From Bacteroidaceae bacterium (lineage in GTDB: Bacteria; Bacteroidota; Bacteroidia; Bacteroidales; Bacteroidaceae): a DNA stretch of 32,988 bases. A program made the translations under genes and the position numbers. Under the pieces are notes generated by a model. It was not told the DNA's origin, ran no database searches, and saw only the letters and a program-made list of their open reading frames with translations. This document shows, piece by piece, positions 14,532-21,801 of the stretch. The stretch covers positions 1 to 32,988 of the forward strand of contig JAFUFW010000036.1 of NCBI GenBank assembly GCA_017469685.1, given 5' to 3'. How positions within the stretch are numbered: the stretch's first letter is position 1; each line of letters starts with the position of its first letter.

Positions 14532-16106
14532 ATGACCTGTGAAGTAATCGTTGATGTACAACCCAAGAAGATTGCCATTGCCCTGACTGAGGATAAAAGA
14601 CTCGTAGAGTATCAGGAGGAAGAGCAGCAGGCAAGCTTCAATGTGGGCAACATCTACTATGCTCGCGTGCGCAAGCTCATGCCGGGCTTGAACGCATGTT
14701 TCGTCAACGTGGGCCATGAGCGTGACGCCTTCCTACATTACCTGGACCTCGGGCCCAACTTCAACTCTTTTGCCAAATACCTCAAGCAAGTAGGTAGCGA
14801 CAAGCGCAACCTCTTCCCAATCTCGAAAGCTTCTATCCAGCCAGAGCTGCCGAAGGACGGCAGTGTGCAGAACACCCTGCAGGTGGGGCAGGAGCTGCTG
14901 GTGCAGATTGTTAAGGAACCCATTTCCACGAAGGGCCCTCGCCTGACCTGCGAGATTACCTTCCCTGGGCGTTTCCTCGTGCTCGTACCATTCACCGACA
15001 AGGTGCACGTAAGCTCGAAGATAAAGTCGAGCGCCGAGCGCGCACGCCTCAAGCAGCTGGTGCAGAGCATCAAACCCAAGAACTTCGGCGTCATCGTCCG
15101 TACGGTGGCCGAAGGAAAGCGCGTGGCCGAGCTCGATGCCGAGCTCATGGTGTTGCTGCGCCGATGGGAAGATGCCATCGCTAAAGCACAGAAAGCCAAG
15201 GACCTGCCTACACTTTGCTTCGAAGAGACCAGCCGCACGGTAGCTCTCCTGCGAGACCTCTTCAACCCGACCTACGAGAACATCTACATCAACGACGCTG
15301 CCATCTACAACGAAGTCCGCAACTACGTGCAGCTGATTGCGCCCGAGATGACTGAAATTGTGAAATTGTACAAGGGCAAGCTCCCTATCTTTGACAATTT
15401 CGACGTGACGAGGCAAATTAAGACCTCTTTTGGCAAAACAGTTTCTTACAAGCATGGTGCCTACCTCATCATAGAGCATACTGAGGCTCTGCACGTCGTC
15501 GACGTCAATAGCGGCAACCGTGCTAAGAACCCCGACGGACAGGAAGCCAACGCACTCGAGGTGAACCTCGGAGCGGCCGACGAGCTCGCACGCCAATTGC
15601 GCCTGCGAGATATGGGCGGAATCATCGTCGTGGACTTCATTGATATGGCTGTGGCTGAGGACCGGCAAAAGCTTTATGAGCGCATGTGCGAGAACATGAA
15701 GCGCGACCGGGCCAAGCACAACATCCTGCCACTCTCGAAGTTCGGACTGATGCAGATAACCCGCCAGCGCGTGCGGCCCGTGACTGAAGTGAGCGTCGAC
15801 GAGACCTGCCCCACGTGTATGGGCAAGGGAACTATCAAGTCGAGCATCCTCTTCACCGACGTGCTCGAGGAAAAGATCGACCAGCTCGTAAACCACCTCA
15901 GCATTAAGGCTTTCACCTTGCACGTGCACCCTTACGTCTACGCCTACATCAACCAAGGCTTCCTCTCGCTGAAGCGCCGGTGGCAGATGAAATACGGATT
16001 TGGCGTCCGCATCATACCCAACCAACGTCTCGCCTTCCTTCAGTATGAATTCATCTCGCCAACGGGCGAGGAAATCGACATGAAGAGCGAGGACGATATG
16101 AAGTAA
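14532..16106 (+). CDS. rng: Ribonuclease G (RNase E/G family)
   Basis: A 524-residue endoribonuclease that trims rRNA precursors and initiates mRNA decay in the cytoplasm. An S1 RNA-binding domain (about 38-130; NVGNIYYARVRKLMPGLNAC, VNVGHERDAFLHY) is followed by the RNase H-like and DNase I-like catalytic core. Magnesium ligands are visible in HVVDVNSGNRAKN (D324) and IIVVDFIDM (D368). The zinc-link motif ETCPTCMGKG (C426, C429) supports oligomerisation. Length equals RNase G; there is no long disordered degradosome scaffold as in RNase E. The start ATG follows a 155-bp leader with a terminator-like hairpin, so self-regulation through its leader is possible but not shown. Confidence 0.96.
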   Translation: MTCEVIVDVQPKKIAIALTEDKRLVEYQEEEQQASFNVGNIYYARVRKLMPGLNACFVNVGHERDAFLHYLDLGPNFNSFAKYLKQVGSDKRNLFPISKASIQPELPKDGSVQNTLQVGQELLVQIVKEPISTKGPRLTCEITFPGRFLVLVPFTDKVHVSSKIKSSAERARLKQLVQSIKPKNFGVIVRTVAEGKRVAELDAELMVLLRRWEDAIAKAQKAKDLPTLCFEETSRTVALLRDLFNPTYENIYINDAAIYNEVRNYVQLIAPEMTEIVKLYKGKLPIFDNFDVTRQIKTSFGKTVSYKHGAYLIIEHTEALHVVDVNSGNRAKNPDGQEANALEVNLGAADELARQLRLRDMGGIIVVDFIDMAVAEDRQKLYERMCENMKRDRAKHNILPLSKFGLMQITRQRVRPVTEVSVDETCPTCMGKGTIKSSILFTDVLEEKIDQLVNHLSIKAFTLHVHPYVYAYINQGFLSLKRRWQMKYGFGVRIIPNQRLAFLQYEFISPTGEEIDMKSEDDMK

Positions 16107-16115
16107 GAATCAACA

Positions 16116-16191
16116 CAACCGGTTGCATGTGATAATCCAACCGGTTGAAAACAAAAAAGCAGCCGGCTGAATTAAACGATTCAACCGGCTG
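16116..16191. repeat. Four CAACCGGTTG-type palindromes with exact 22-bp period
   Basis: CAACCGGTTG starts at 16116 and 16138, CAGCCGGCTG at 16160 and CAACCGGCTG at 16182, each exactly 22 bp after the last. The 12-bp spacers are unrelated (CATGTGATAATC, AAAACAAAAAAG, AATTAAACGATT), so only the palindrome and the phase are kept. It fills the convergent gap between rng and tilS. The last two units pair with each other to form the terminator at 16156-16195. The period equals that of the array at 9915-10031, but the core sequence is different. Confidence 0.85.
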
Positions 16192-16195
16192 CTTT
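16156..16195. terminator. Bidirectional terminator between rng and tilS
   Basis: 16156-16172 pairs with 16179-16195 (17 bp around an AGCAGCCGGCTGAAT core, one C/A mismatch) with a 6-nt loop. T-rich sequence follows on the forward strand (TTTTCTTTATA) and a TTTTTTGTTTT run follows on the reverse strand. It serves the convergent rng and tilS genes. Confidence 0.85.
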
Positions 16196-16235
16196 TCTTT
16201 ATATATCCGTGTCGTTGCTCCGTGAGTGGATTTGT

Positions 16236-17603
16236 TCACAGTATGGTCAGCGTCATGGCATGGCGCGTGTTGTCGTCCACTTCGAAGCCGGCGGCTACGC
16301 GGTGGCCTGCGACCCACACTATGGTGTCGGCTGAGCAGATGACAAGTTGCTGCTCTTTCTCGTAGACCGAGAGCTTGAGGTCGGTGAGCAAGTCGCTGAC
16401 GAGGCGTGTGCCCGTCATGCCGAAAGGTTGCAGGCGATCGCCGTCGTGGGTGCGGCGAATGATGAGCGGCAGCGTTAGTTTCTCGAGGTCGAAGCAAGCA
16501 GTCTGCTTGTCGCGCGGGATTATGAATGTCTCTTTGTTGACGACCTGCCGGCGGATGAGCAGGCGCATGCCGCCAGTAGCTTCATAGAGTCCGTCGAGGG
16601 GCAGGTAGGTGCCTTCGTCGGCCTGCCGGTCGGCTGTGTCGGTGAAGAGCGCGTTGCCGCTCTTGCTCTTGATCAGGAGGCGTCCGCGATCGCGCAGCAG
16701 GCGGCAGGCGGTGCTCTGCCATTCGCGCCCTGAGTCGCCGTCGAGATTCTCGTAGATGTCGCGGGTCTGCTCGGGCGTGAAACCATGCTCGCGCAGAATC
16801 TCGTAGAGCATTGTCTGGGGGGCTACGCAGGCCCTCAGGGCTGCTATATCGATAGCTCCGGCGTGCTCGATTGCTGCGCGTTGGGTGCTCACAGCCAGGT
16901 CGTAGAGTTGCAGCGCGTCGTTGAGGCGCTCGCCGCTGAGCGCTATGTTGGCCGTTGCGGCCGGATTAATCCTCTGCAGGGCCGGCAGCACTTCGAGGCG
17001 CATCGTGTTTCGGCGGGCTGCCTCGGGGTCTCGGTTGGTGGAGTCGGTCACCCACTCCTGCTTGCGCTCTCGCAGCCACTGCTCAATCTCGCAGCGGCTG
17101 ACGTGCAGCAGCGGTCTGACGACGTTCCTTGCGTTCACTTGCTGCATGCCGCAGAGGCCACGTATGCCTGTCCCTCGGGTGAGGTTGAGCAGAATCGTCT
17201 CTGCCTGATCATCGCGATGATGGGCTACGCATAGGGCTGTGGCGCCAGACTGCTTCACCTGTTCGCTAAACCAGCGATAGCGCAGTTCGCGGGCTGCCAT
17301 CTCGATGCTCATGGCATGGCGCTCAGCGTAAGAGCGAGTGCGGAAGTGCTTGACGGAGAGGGCAATGTCTTGTGCTCTGCAGAGGCGGCGGCAGAAAGCC
17401 TCATCGGCATCGCTCTCGCTGCCGCGCAGCTCGAAGTTGCAGTGTAGTGCATGGAGGGTGTAGCCCAGTTCCTTAAGGGCCAGCAGCAGGCATACGCTGT
17501 CGGCACCGCCGCTGAGGGCAACTGCCAGCGGCGCTGTGGCCGTCTGCTCGGGGAATAAAGAGCAGTCGGCAAGGGTGGTTTTTATGTGTTCGAGTAGTGT
17601 CAT
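16236..17603 (-). CDS. tilS: tRNA(Ile)-lysidine synthetase
   Basis: It modifies C34 of tRNA-Ile(CAU) to lysidine so that the tRNA reads AUA and is charged with Ile. The start used is ATG at 17603 (MTLLEHIKTTLADCSLF), giving 455 residues. An upstream in-frame ATG at 17687 would add 28 residues but crosses the promoter element at 17641-17648. The PP-loop ATPase motif SGGADS is at residues 31-36 (PLAVALSGGADSVCLLL). The tRNA-handling motifs CVAHHRDDQAETILLNLTRG, GIRGLCGM and RPLLHVSRCEIEQWL follow, then the TilS C-terminal domain (RRTHDGDRLQPFGMTGTRLV). Length is normal for the longer TilS class. It is divergent from tRNA-Cys and convergent with rng. Confidence 0.95.
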   Translation of the reverse strand: MTLLEHIKTTLADCSLFPEQTATAPLAVALSGGADSVCLLLALKELGYTLHALHCNFELRGSESDADEAFCRRLCRAQDIALSVKHFRTRSYAERHAMSIEMAARELRYRWFSEQVKQSGATALCVAHHRDDQAETILLNLTRGTGIRGLCGMQQVNARNVVRPLLHVSRCEIEQWLRERKQEWVTDSTNRDPEAARRNTMRLEVLPALQRINPAATANIALSGERLNDALQLYDLAVSTQRAAIEHAGAIDIAALRACVAPQTMLYEILREHGFTPEQTRDIYENLDGDSGREWQSTACRLLRDRGRLLIKSKSGNALFTDTADRQADEGTYLPLDGLYEATGGMRLLIRRQVVNKETFIIPRDKQTACFDLEKLTLPLIIRRTHDGDRLQPFGMTGTRLVSDLLTDLKLSVYEKEQQLVICSADTIVWVAGHRVAAGFEVDDNTRHAMTLTIL

Positions 17604-17640
17604 ATCTATTAAATAACGCGAATTTGCTAAAAAAGTTGTG

Positions 17641-17648
17641 CAAAAGTA
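17641..17648 (-). promoter_or_regulatory. Bacteroidetes -7 element for tilS
   Basis: The reverse strand reads TACTTTTG (TAnnTTTG), 38 bp upstream of the ATG at 17603. It supports that start over the longer reading frame. No clear -33 box is seen. Confidence 0.55.
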
Positions 17649-17678
17649 TTGCATTTTAAATAATTTAATGTACCTTTG
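17648..17678 (+). promoter_or_regulatory. Promoter of tRNA-Cys
   Basis: ATTG (17648-17651), 19 bp, then TACCTTTG (17671-17678): a near-consensus TTTG-N19-TAnnTTTG. It ends 23 bp before the mature tRNA. It abuts the reverse -7 element of tilS, so the two polymerase footprints overlap. Confidence 0.7.
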
Positions 17679-17701
17679 CACTCGCAATTGAAACGAATGA
17701 C

Positions 17702-17773
17702 GGTGCCTTGGATGAGTGGCTTAGTCAACGGTCTGCAAAACCGTCTACAGCAGTTCGAATCTGCTAGGCACCT
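17702..17773 (+). tRNA. tRNA-Cys (GCA)
   Basis: A 72-nt cloverleaf: acceptor GGTGCCT pairs with AGGCACC, the anticodon loop CTGCAAA is flanked by ACGGT/ACCGT, and the T-arm is CAGCAGTTCGAATCTGCT. Position 73 is U, the Cys-tRNA discriminator. No CCA is encoded. A strong terminator follows. Confidence 0.97.
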
Positions 17774-17783
17774 CTTTCTCGCG

Positions 17784-17818
17784 AACATCCCCGTAGCCTC
17801 GGCTGCGGGGATGTTTTT
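17784..17818 (+). terminator. Terminator of tRNA-Cys
   Basis: AACATCCCCGTAGC at 17784-17797 pairs with GCTGCGGGGATGTT at 17802-17815 (one G-U pair) around a 4-nt loop, followed by TTTGTTTT. Confidence 0.9.
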
Positions 17819-17884
17819 GTTTTACCTAAGGTCTTGTGGCAACAGGTTCAATGGTTATGCAAAACCACTTGAGGGTTCAGGGCA
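17819..17884. repeat. Degenerate 22-bp-period palindromic repeat
   Basis: ACCTAAGGT (17824-17832) and two imperfect palindromes starting at 17841 (AACAGGTTCAATGGTT) and 17863 (AACCACTTGAGGGTT) can be placed on a 22-bp register. The spacer GGTTATGC and the halves GAGGGTT/AACC resemble the array at 9915-10031. This is a weak, decayed match lying between tRNA-Cys and the end of the reverse glycosidase gene. Confidence 0.4.
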
Positions 17885-17916
17885 GAGTTCTACGCCTGCT
17901 ATTGGAATGTTGCCGG

Positions 17917-20679
17917 TTAATTTACCACGACCTTGCGGCCGTTGATGATGTAGATTCCGCGCGAGAGTGTGCCTGCCTGTGGGGCTGCGCTTACCCTGCG
18001 CCCGATCATGTCGAAGACTCGTGCTTTGTTATTGACGCCGTTGTCGCGGCTGTCTGCATTGTCGCGGCGGGGTGAAACAATGGCGTCGGTGGCATCGTAG
18101 AGGGCGGCTACCTCGTCGGCCGTAAGGGCGTAGTTGTAGATGCGCACGTCGTCGACGGCAGCATTGAGCATCGGGTCTGCTGTGAATTGGCTGCGGCCTA
18201 TGTAGTTGAGTACGGGGCGGAAGTCAGCAGGGCGATCAGTGATGGTCGTTGAGTTGCCTGCAGCCTGACCATTGAGGTAGATGGTGATGGCGTCTTCGCC
18301 GAAGGTGACGGCGACGTGTATCCACTGCTTTGTGCTGTGGGTCGCTGTGGCGTTGATTATCTGCTCGCTGCCGCCGTTTTTAATGGCCAGCCGGAGACGG
18401 TTGACAACAGACGGACGGGGTGTCAGGAAGCAATAATGGTCTGTGTCGATGCCGAAGTCGAAGATGCGCTGCCAGGAGGACGTTGCCTGTATGTTGATCC
18501 ACGTGGCGAAGGTCATGTCGCGTGAGTTTGCAATGGTTGCGGGCAGTTGGATGAAGTCGGTGGAGCCATTGAGCTGTACGGATTGGTCGAAGTGCCCGTC
18601 CTGTAGGGTGAGGTCGCCGAAGATGGCGGCGTGGTTGCCGTTGGGGCTGGCGTCGCTGAGGTCGGCATCGGCGGTGAGGTGCATGATGAGTGCGGGCTCA
18701 GAGGTGGGCCTTGCCATGCCTGCTTCGCTGGGTTCAGAGTGGTTGAGGCTCTCGTCCTGCGCGAGGATGCGGTATTGGTAGTCTACGGCGTCGCAGGCAG
18801 TGTTGTCGACGTACTCCGTAGTCTTGATGTCTTTGTTTATGACGCGCCACGTGGTGCCGCCGTCGTCGGAGCGCTGGATGGTGTAGCTGCTGAGGTCGGC
18901 GTCGTCGGGCGCAGTCCATGCGAGGGCTATGCTCGCAGGCTGGGGCGTAGCGGTGAGGGCAGTGGGTGCTGCCGGTGCCGTGGAATTGTAAGCTATGTTC
19001 TCCGGCACGAGCCTCCATTGCTGGTTGGCCTCGCCAGTGAAGCGGCCTTGGTTGATGTTGCGGCCGGCGGCCTTCATCTGGCTGTCGGTGCCGGGCTGCA
19101 CTTGCACGTAAAGTCCGCTGTGCCGGCTGCGAATGTAGAACCATCCGTCGCCTGCATACTCGAAGCACCATTGCTCGTTGGTGCCGAAGCCGCCGGCATA
19201 GGCTATGAGGTCGCCGCTGTCATCGAGACTCCAGTTGAGCACGTCGATGTAGATGCGTGCGTTGTTTGCATTAGTGATTTTGTAGTAGCAGAAATCGCCG
19301 CCATTGCGTGGGTTAAGGGGTGCTACAGTCCAGTGTTGCGAGCGATTGGTCTTGACGGGGCGCTGTTGTGAGAGGCTGGCGCCTGAGGTGACGTTGTTGC
19401 TGGCTGCTGAGAGAGCGAAGCCGCTATGGCGGTTAATGAATTTATAGTTGGTGGCAGTGGTAGGCAGGGCCGGCATGATGTCGTCAGTGCCCTGTACGTT
19501 CACCAGTGTCTCGGCATTGGGTTGCTCCGATTGGTACCCTTTGCCTCCGGGGATTGTCAGTAGATATTCGCGTGTAGGGCCTGCTCCGTTGTAGAACACG
19601 TCGTGGTCAAGAGCCAGCAGGCGGAAGGTTGTCTCTACGGCCTGACGCTCAGACGCTCCGCCGAAGGCTTGCACCTTCCCGTCGGGGTGGCGGTAGACGC
19701 TGGCTGCAGTCCAATTGGCCCGGTGCTCGCCGTAGCCTAATCGGTGGCCTTGGCTGGCTTTCATGAACTGGCTGCGAGTGTGCTCGCAGGTGCCCCACCA
19801 TATTCCCTTCGTCATTCCGTACTCCGAGCCTACCATGCACTCCATGGTGTTGTGGAGCTCGTCGTCAACTCCGACCTTGCCGTCGGCCTTCACCTGTTGG
19901 TAGAATTTGGCAAAATTGTCGAACGTGCCGGCCAGCTGATGGGTGTTGCCTTCGTCGAGGTATTTCTTCGAATAGTTGTACCAGGGCAGGGCGTAGTCGT
20001 CGTTGAGCGTGTTGCCTCCGCAGAGGAGCACATCCTTGAAGGCTTCAGCGTACAGCTCATCCTCGCGTAGCAGACGGCATATTTCGTGCATCTCGGCCTT
20101 AGAGCCTTGCTGCCAGCCCCAAGTCTGACCTTCGCCGTAGTCGGGCTCGTTGAAAGGCGATACGCTTAGCACCTTCATGCCGTGCTCTTCAGCGTAGGCC
20201 TTTGTGGCCGCAATGAGCGCAGCCCAGCGCGGAGAGAATGTGTTCACCTGCTTGTCTGAGCCGTAGACGTGGTACCACTCGTCGATGCCGGCCTCTTGGT
20301 CGGAGTTGAGGTTTATGCCCACTCCGGGCAGGTATTTCTTGGCCAGGTTGATGCGCTTGTTGAGGGTCGTCTTCTGCCTTGATGTCAGTTGTCCGTCGGT
20401 CACGGGATCGGTGGTCTGGAAACTCAGGCGGACAATGTCGAAGAGGTCGGCGCCTGCGAAGTTGACGCCGCGGTGGATGTTGCCCTCGTCAATCCAAGCG
20501 AGGTCGAGGCCCCACGTGATGTCAGGCAGTTTTGTGCCAGGGTCGTCGATGCGGAAGGGCACTGTTGTGTGTGGCACGGCTGTGGCCACGGCGTTGGTGG
20601 CTCCTGAGGGCACTTGGGCGGTTGTTATGGCATTCGCGGCTACAAGTGCGGTAGCCAGCAGCAATAGTCTATGTCTCAT
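17917..20679 (-). CDS. Secreted multidomain glycosidase-like protein (TIM barrel, ricin-type, FnIII, LamG, sorting tail)
   Basis: A 920-residue exported protein with a signal peptide (residues 1-21). A barrel-like catalytic region spans about 50-390, with DITWGLDLAW, a likely acid/base Glu in LSVSPFNEPDYGEG (E178), a candidate nucleophile in HNTMECMVGSEYG (E280 or E286), and ASERQAVETTFRLLALDHDV. Next come a ricin-type beta-trefoil at about 410-560 (repeats ending QHWTV, EQWCFEY, QQWRLVP), an FnIII domain at about 568-660, a LamG-like jellyroll at about 662-865 (LNGSTDFIQLP ... DVRIYNYALTADEVAALYD) and a VFDMIGRR ... GIYIINGRKVVVN tail. The overall plan is a clan GH-A glycosidase; I cannot assign the GH family or substrate. 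It has its own consensus promoter and stands alone. Confidence 0.8.
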   Translation of the reverse strand: MRHRLLLLATALVAANAITTAQVPSGATNAVATAVPHTTVPFRIDDPGTKLPDITWGLDLAWIDEGNIHRGVNFAGADLFDIVRLSFQTTDPVTDGQLTSRQKTTLNKRINLAKKYLPGVGINLNSDQEAGIDEWYHVYGSDKQVNTFSPRWAALIAATKAYAEEHGMKVLSVSPFNEPDYGEGQTWGWQQGSKAEMHEICRLLREDELYAEAFKDVLLCGGNTLNDDYALPWYNYSKKYLDEGNTHQLAGTFDNFAKFYQQVKADGKVGVDDELHNTMECMVGSEYGMTKGIWWGTCEHTRSQFMKASQGHRLGYGEHRANWTAASVYRHPDGKVQAFGGASERQAVETTFRLLALDHDVFYNGAGPTREYLLTIPGGKGYQSEQPNAETLVNVQGTDDIMPALPTTATNYKFINRHSGFALSAASNNVTSGASLSQQRPVKTNRSQHWTVAPLNPRNGGDFCYYKITNANNARIYIDVLNWSLDDSGDLIAYAGGFGTNEQWCFEYAGDGWFYIRSRHSGLYVQVQPGTDSQMKAAGRNINQGRFTGEANQQWRLVPENIAYNSTAPAAPTALTATPQPASIALAWTAPDDADLSSYTIQRSDDGGTTWRVINKDIKTTEYVDNTACDAVDYQYRILAQDESLNHSEPSEAGMARPTSEPALIMHLTADADLSDASPNGNHAAIFGDLTLQDGHFDQSVQLNGSTDFIQLPATIANSRDMTFATWINIQATSSWQRIFDFGIDTDHYCFLTPRPSVVNRLRLAIKNGGSEQIINATATHSTKQWIHVAVTFGEDAITIYLNGQAAGNSTTITDRPADFRPVLNYIGRSQFTADPMLNAAVDDVRIYNYALTADEVAALYDATDAIVSPRRDNADSRDNGVNNKARVFDMIGRRVSAAPQAGTLSRGIYIINGRKVVVN

Positions 20680-20716
20680 GATGTATGTAAGTTGCTAATA
20701 AGTGCATTTAATGCCG

Positions 20717-20747
20717 CAAAGTTAACGGAAAAGCGCTAACCCACAAA
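20717..20747 (-). promoter_or_regulatory. Full-consensus promoter for the multidomain glycosidase gene
   Basis: The reverse strand has TTTG (20747-20744), 19 bp, then TAACTTTG (20724-20717), 38 bp upstream of the ATG at 20679. It matches TTTG-N19-TAnnTTTG. Confidence 0.75.
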
Positions 20748-20752
20748 GAAAT

Positions 20753-20794
20753 AGGAAAAAAAAAGAGTGAAGAACCTGTAGGTTTTTCACTCTT
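20753..20794 (-). terminator. Terminator of the PrsW/sigma/TM gene set
   Basis: On the reverse strand a 14-bp stem (20794-20781 with 20776-20763, one mismatch) with loop TACA is followed by a run of ten T. The stop codon of the membrane protein gene (20789-20787) lies inside the stem. Confidence 0.88.
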
Positions 20795-21107
20795 GGATGT
20801 GCAGCGAGTCGGTTTCGGCTGCGGGGACGGCCACGGCCGTGGAGTCGGTTGTGGTTGTTATGTCATTAGCGATACGAGTCTTGGGCAACATGGCTTGCAG
20901 GAACACACCCATGACGAATAGGGCTGCTACGGAAGCTATGTTCGACACTACGGGCAGCAGGCGCAGTCGGCGTTGCTTGCGCTGAAGCTCTTCCCAGTGC
21001 TGCATCTGTTGGCGCAGGCGTTCTTGCTCGCCCAGCTCGCGGAAGATGATGTGGTCCACGGCATCAATGCGCTCCTCGTCGGGAGGCAGGTTGCGATTGT
21101 CGGTCAT
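20787..21107 (-). CDS. Small single-pass membrane protein coupled to a sigma factor; putative anti-sigma factor
   Basis: From ATG at 21107 the product is 106 residues; a longer frame to 21167 exists but would lie within the sigma gene. The chosen ATG overlaps the sigma stop as ATGA, indicating translational coupling. A charged cytosolic N-terminus rich in Arg/Gln/Glu (about 1-48; DAVDHIIFRELGEQERLRQQ) is followed by one membrane helix (about 50-74; VVSNIASVAALFVMGVFLQA) and a short Thr/Ala-rich outer tail ending SLHIQE. There is no recognisable zinc-binding anti-sigma motif or FecR domain. Position and topology are what a small anti-sigma factor would show; this role is inference. Its neighbour two genes upstream is a PrsW-type intramembrane protease. 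Confidence 0.8.
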   Translation of the reverse strand: MTDNRNLPPDEERIDAVDHIIFRELGEQERLRQQMQHWEELQRKQRRLRLLPVVSNIASVAALFVMGVFLQAMLPKTRIANDITTTTDSTAVAVPAAETDSLHIQE

Positions 21108-21739
21108 AGCGATATGTTTAGCTTTTTGAATCGTTCGTGTACGCGTTCGCGTAGGCGTTGCATACATTTGTATTTACTTGTCTTGAGGCCCATCTTGGTG
21201 CTGTTCTCGGCACGCAGGGCAAGGATTTCGTCGAGCGAGCGGTGCTCGTAGTAGAAGAGGGTGAGAATCTGCCTGCAGCGCTCCGTCATGGCGAGCACTT
21301 CGTCGGCCACCACCCGTTCGCGTGCTTCCGTCTCGCTGACGTCGTCAGGCAGGCTGTCGAAGCGTTGGTTGTCGAGCGTCTCAAGCACGCGGTCGTTGTC
21401 AGTGAGCTGCCACCGTTGCTGCTGGCGTACTTGTTCCCAGTTCTTGCGCTTGGCTACGGCCATGAGGAATGTCATTATTGAGCTGCGCATAGGTATGAGT
21501 TGCCCGTCGGCCCAGCGGCACACGCGCCCCTCGAAGATCTCGATTCGCTTGGTCTCTATCTCGCGCCAGAGGTGGATGATGGCGTCCTGGAAGATGTCGT
21601 GGGCATTGGCATCATCGACGAAGATGGCTGCCGCGTGTTGTGTGAAGTAGCGTCGGCAGTCAGTGTAGCATCGCTCCATCTGGCGTTCGTCGTGCCGGAG
21701 GATAGCATTCACCATGTCTATGTCTGTCCAGGTTTGCAT
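21104..21739 (-). CDS. RNA polymerase sigma factor, sigma-70 family (ECF-like)
   Basis: A 211-residue sigma factor with a region 2 (about 20-110; AIFVDDANAHDIFQDAIIHL, SSIMTFLMAVAKRKNWEQVR) and region 4 (about 145-200; EVLAMTERCRQILTLFYYEH, then RSLDEILALRAENSTKMGLK, TSKYKCMQRLRERV). No region 1.1 or 3 is visible, as in ECF factors. Between the two helical parts of region 2 is an unusual stretch (IEIFEGRVCRWADGQLIPMR) not seen in standard ECF proteins. It would direct RNA polymerase to a specific, here unknown, promoter set. It is 62 bp downstream of the prsW-like gene and overlaps the membrane protein gene by 4 bp. No promoter matching the housekeeping consensus is seen before it, so it may be read from the prsW promoter. 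Confidence 0.9.
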   Translation of the reverse strand: MQTWTDIDMVNAILRHDERQMERCYTDCRRYFTQHAAAIFVDDANAHDIFQDAIIHLWREIETKRIEIFEGRVCRWADGQLIPMRSSIMTFLMAVAKRKNWEQVRQQQRWQLTDNDRVLETLDNQRFDSLPDDVSETEARERVVADEVLAMTERCRQILTLFYYEHRSLDEILALRAENSTKMGLKTSKYKCMQRLRERVHERFKKLNISL

Positions 21740-21801
21740 TTCTGTTGATTAATGTCGGGGAAGGCGCGAGGTAACCCTCGGAAAATGGAAAAAGTCTTGG
21801 A

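Noticed and set aside
17604-17687. Longer tilS N-terminus starting at 17687
   Set aside because: It would be translated through the -7 element at 17641-17648 and into the tRNA-Cys promoter; homologues start near MTLLEHIK.
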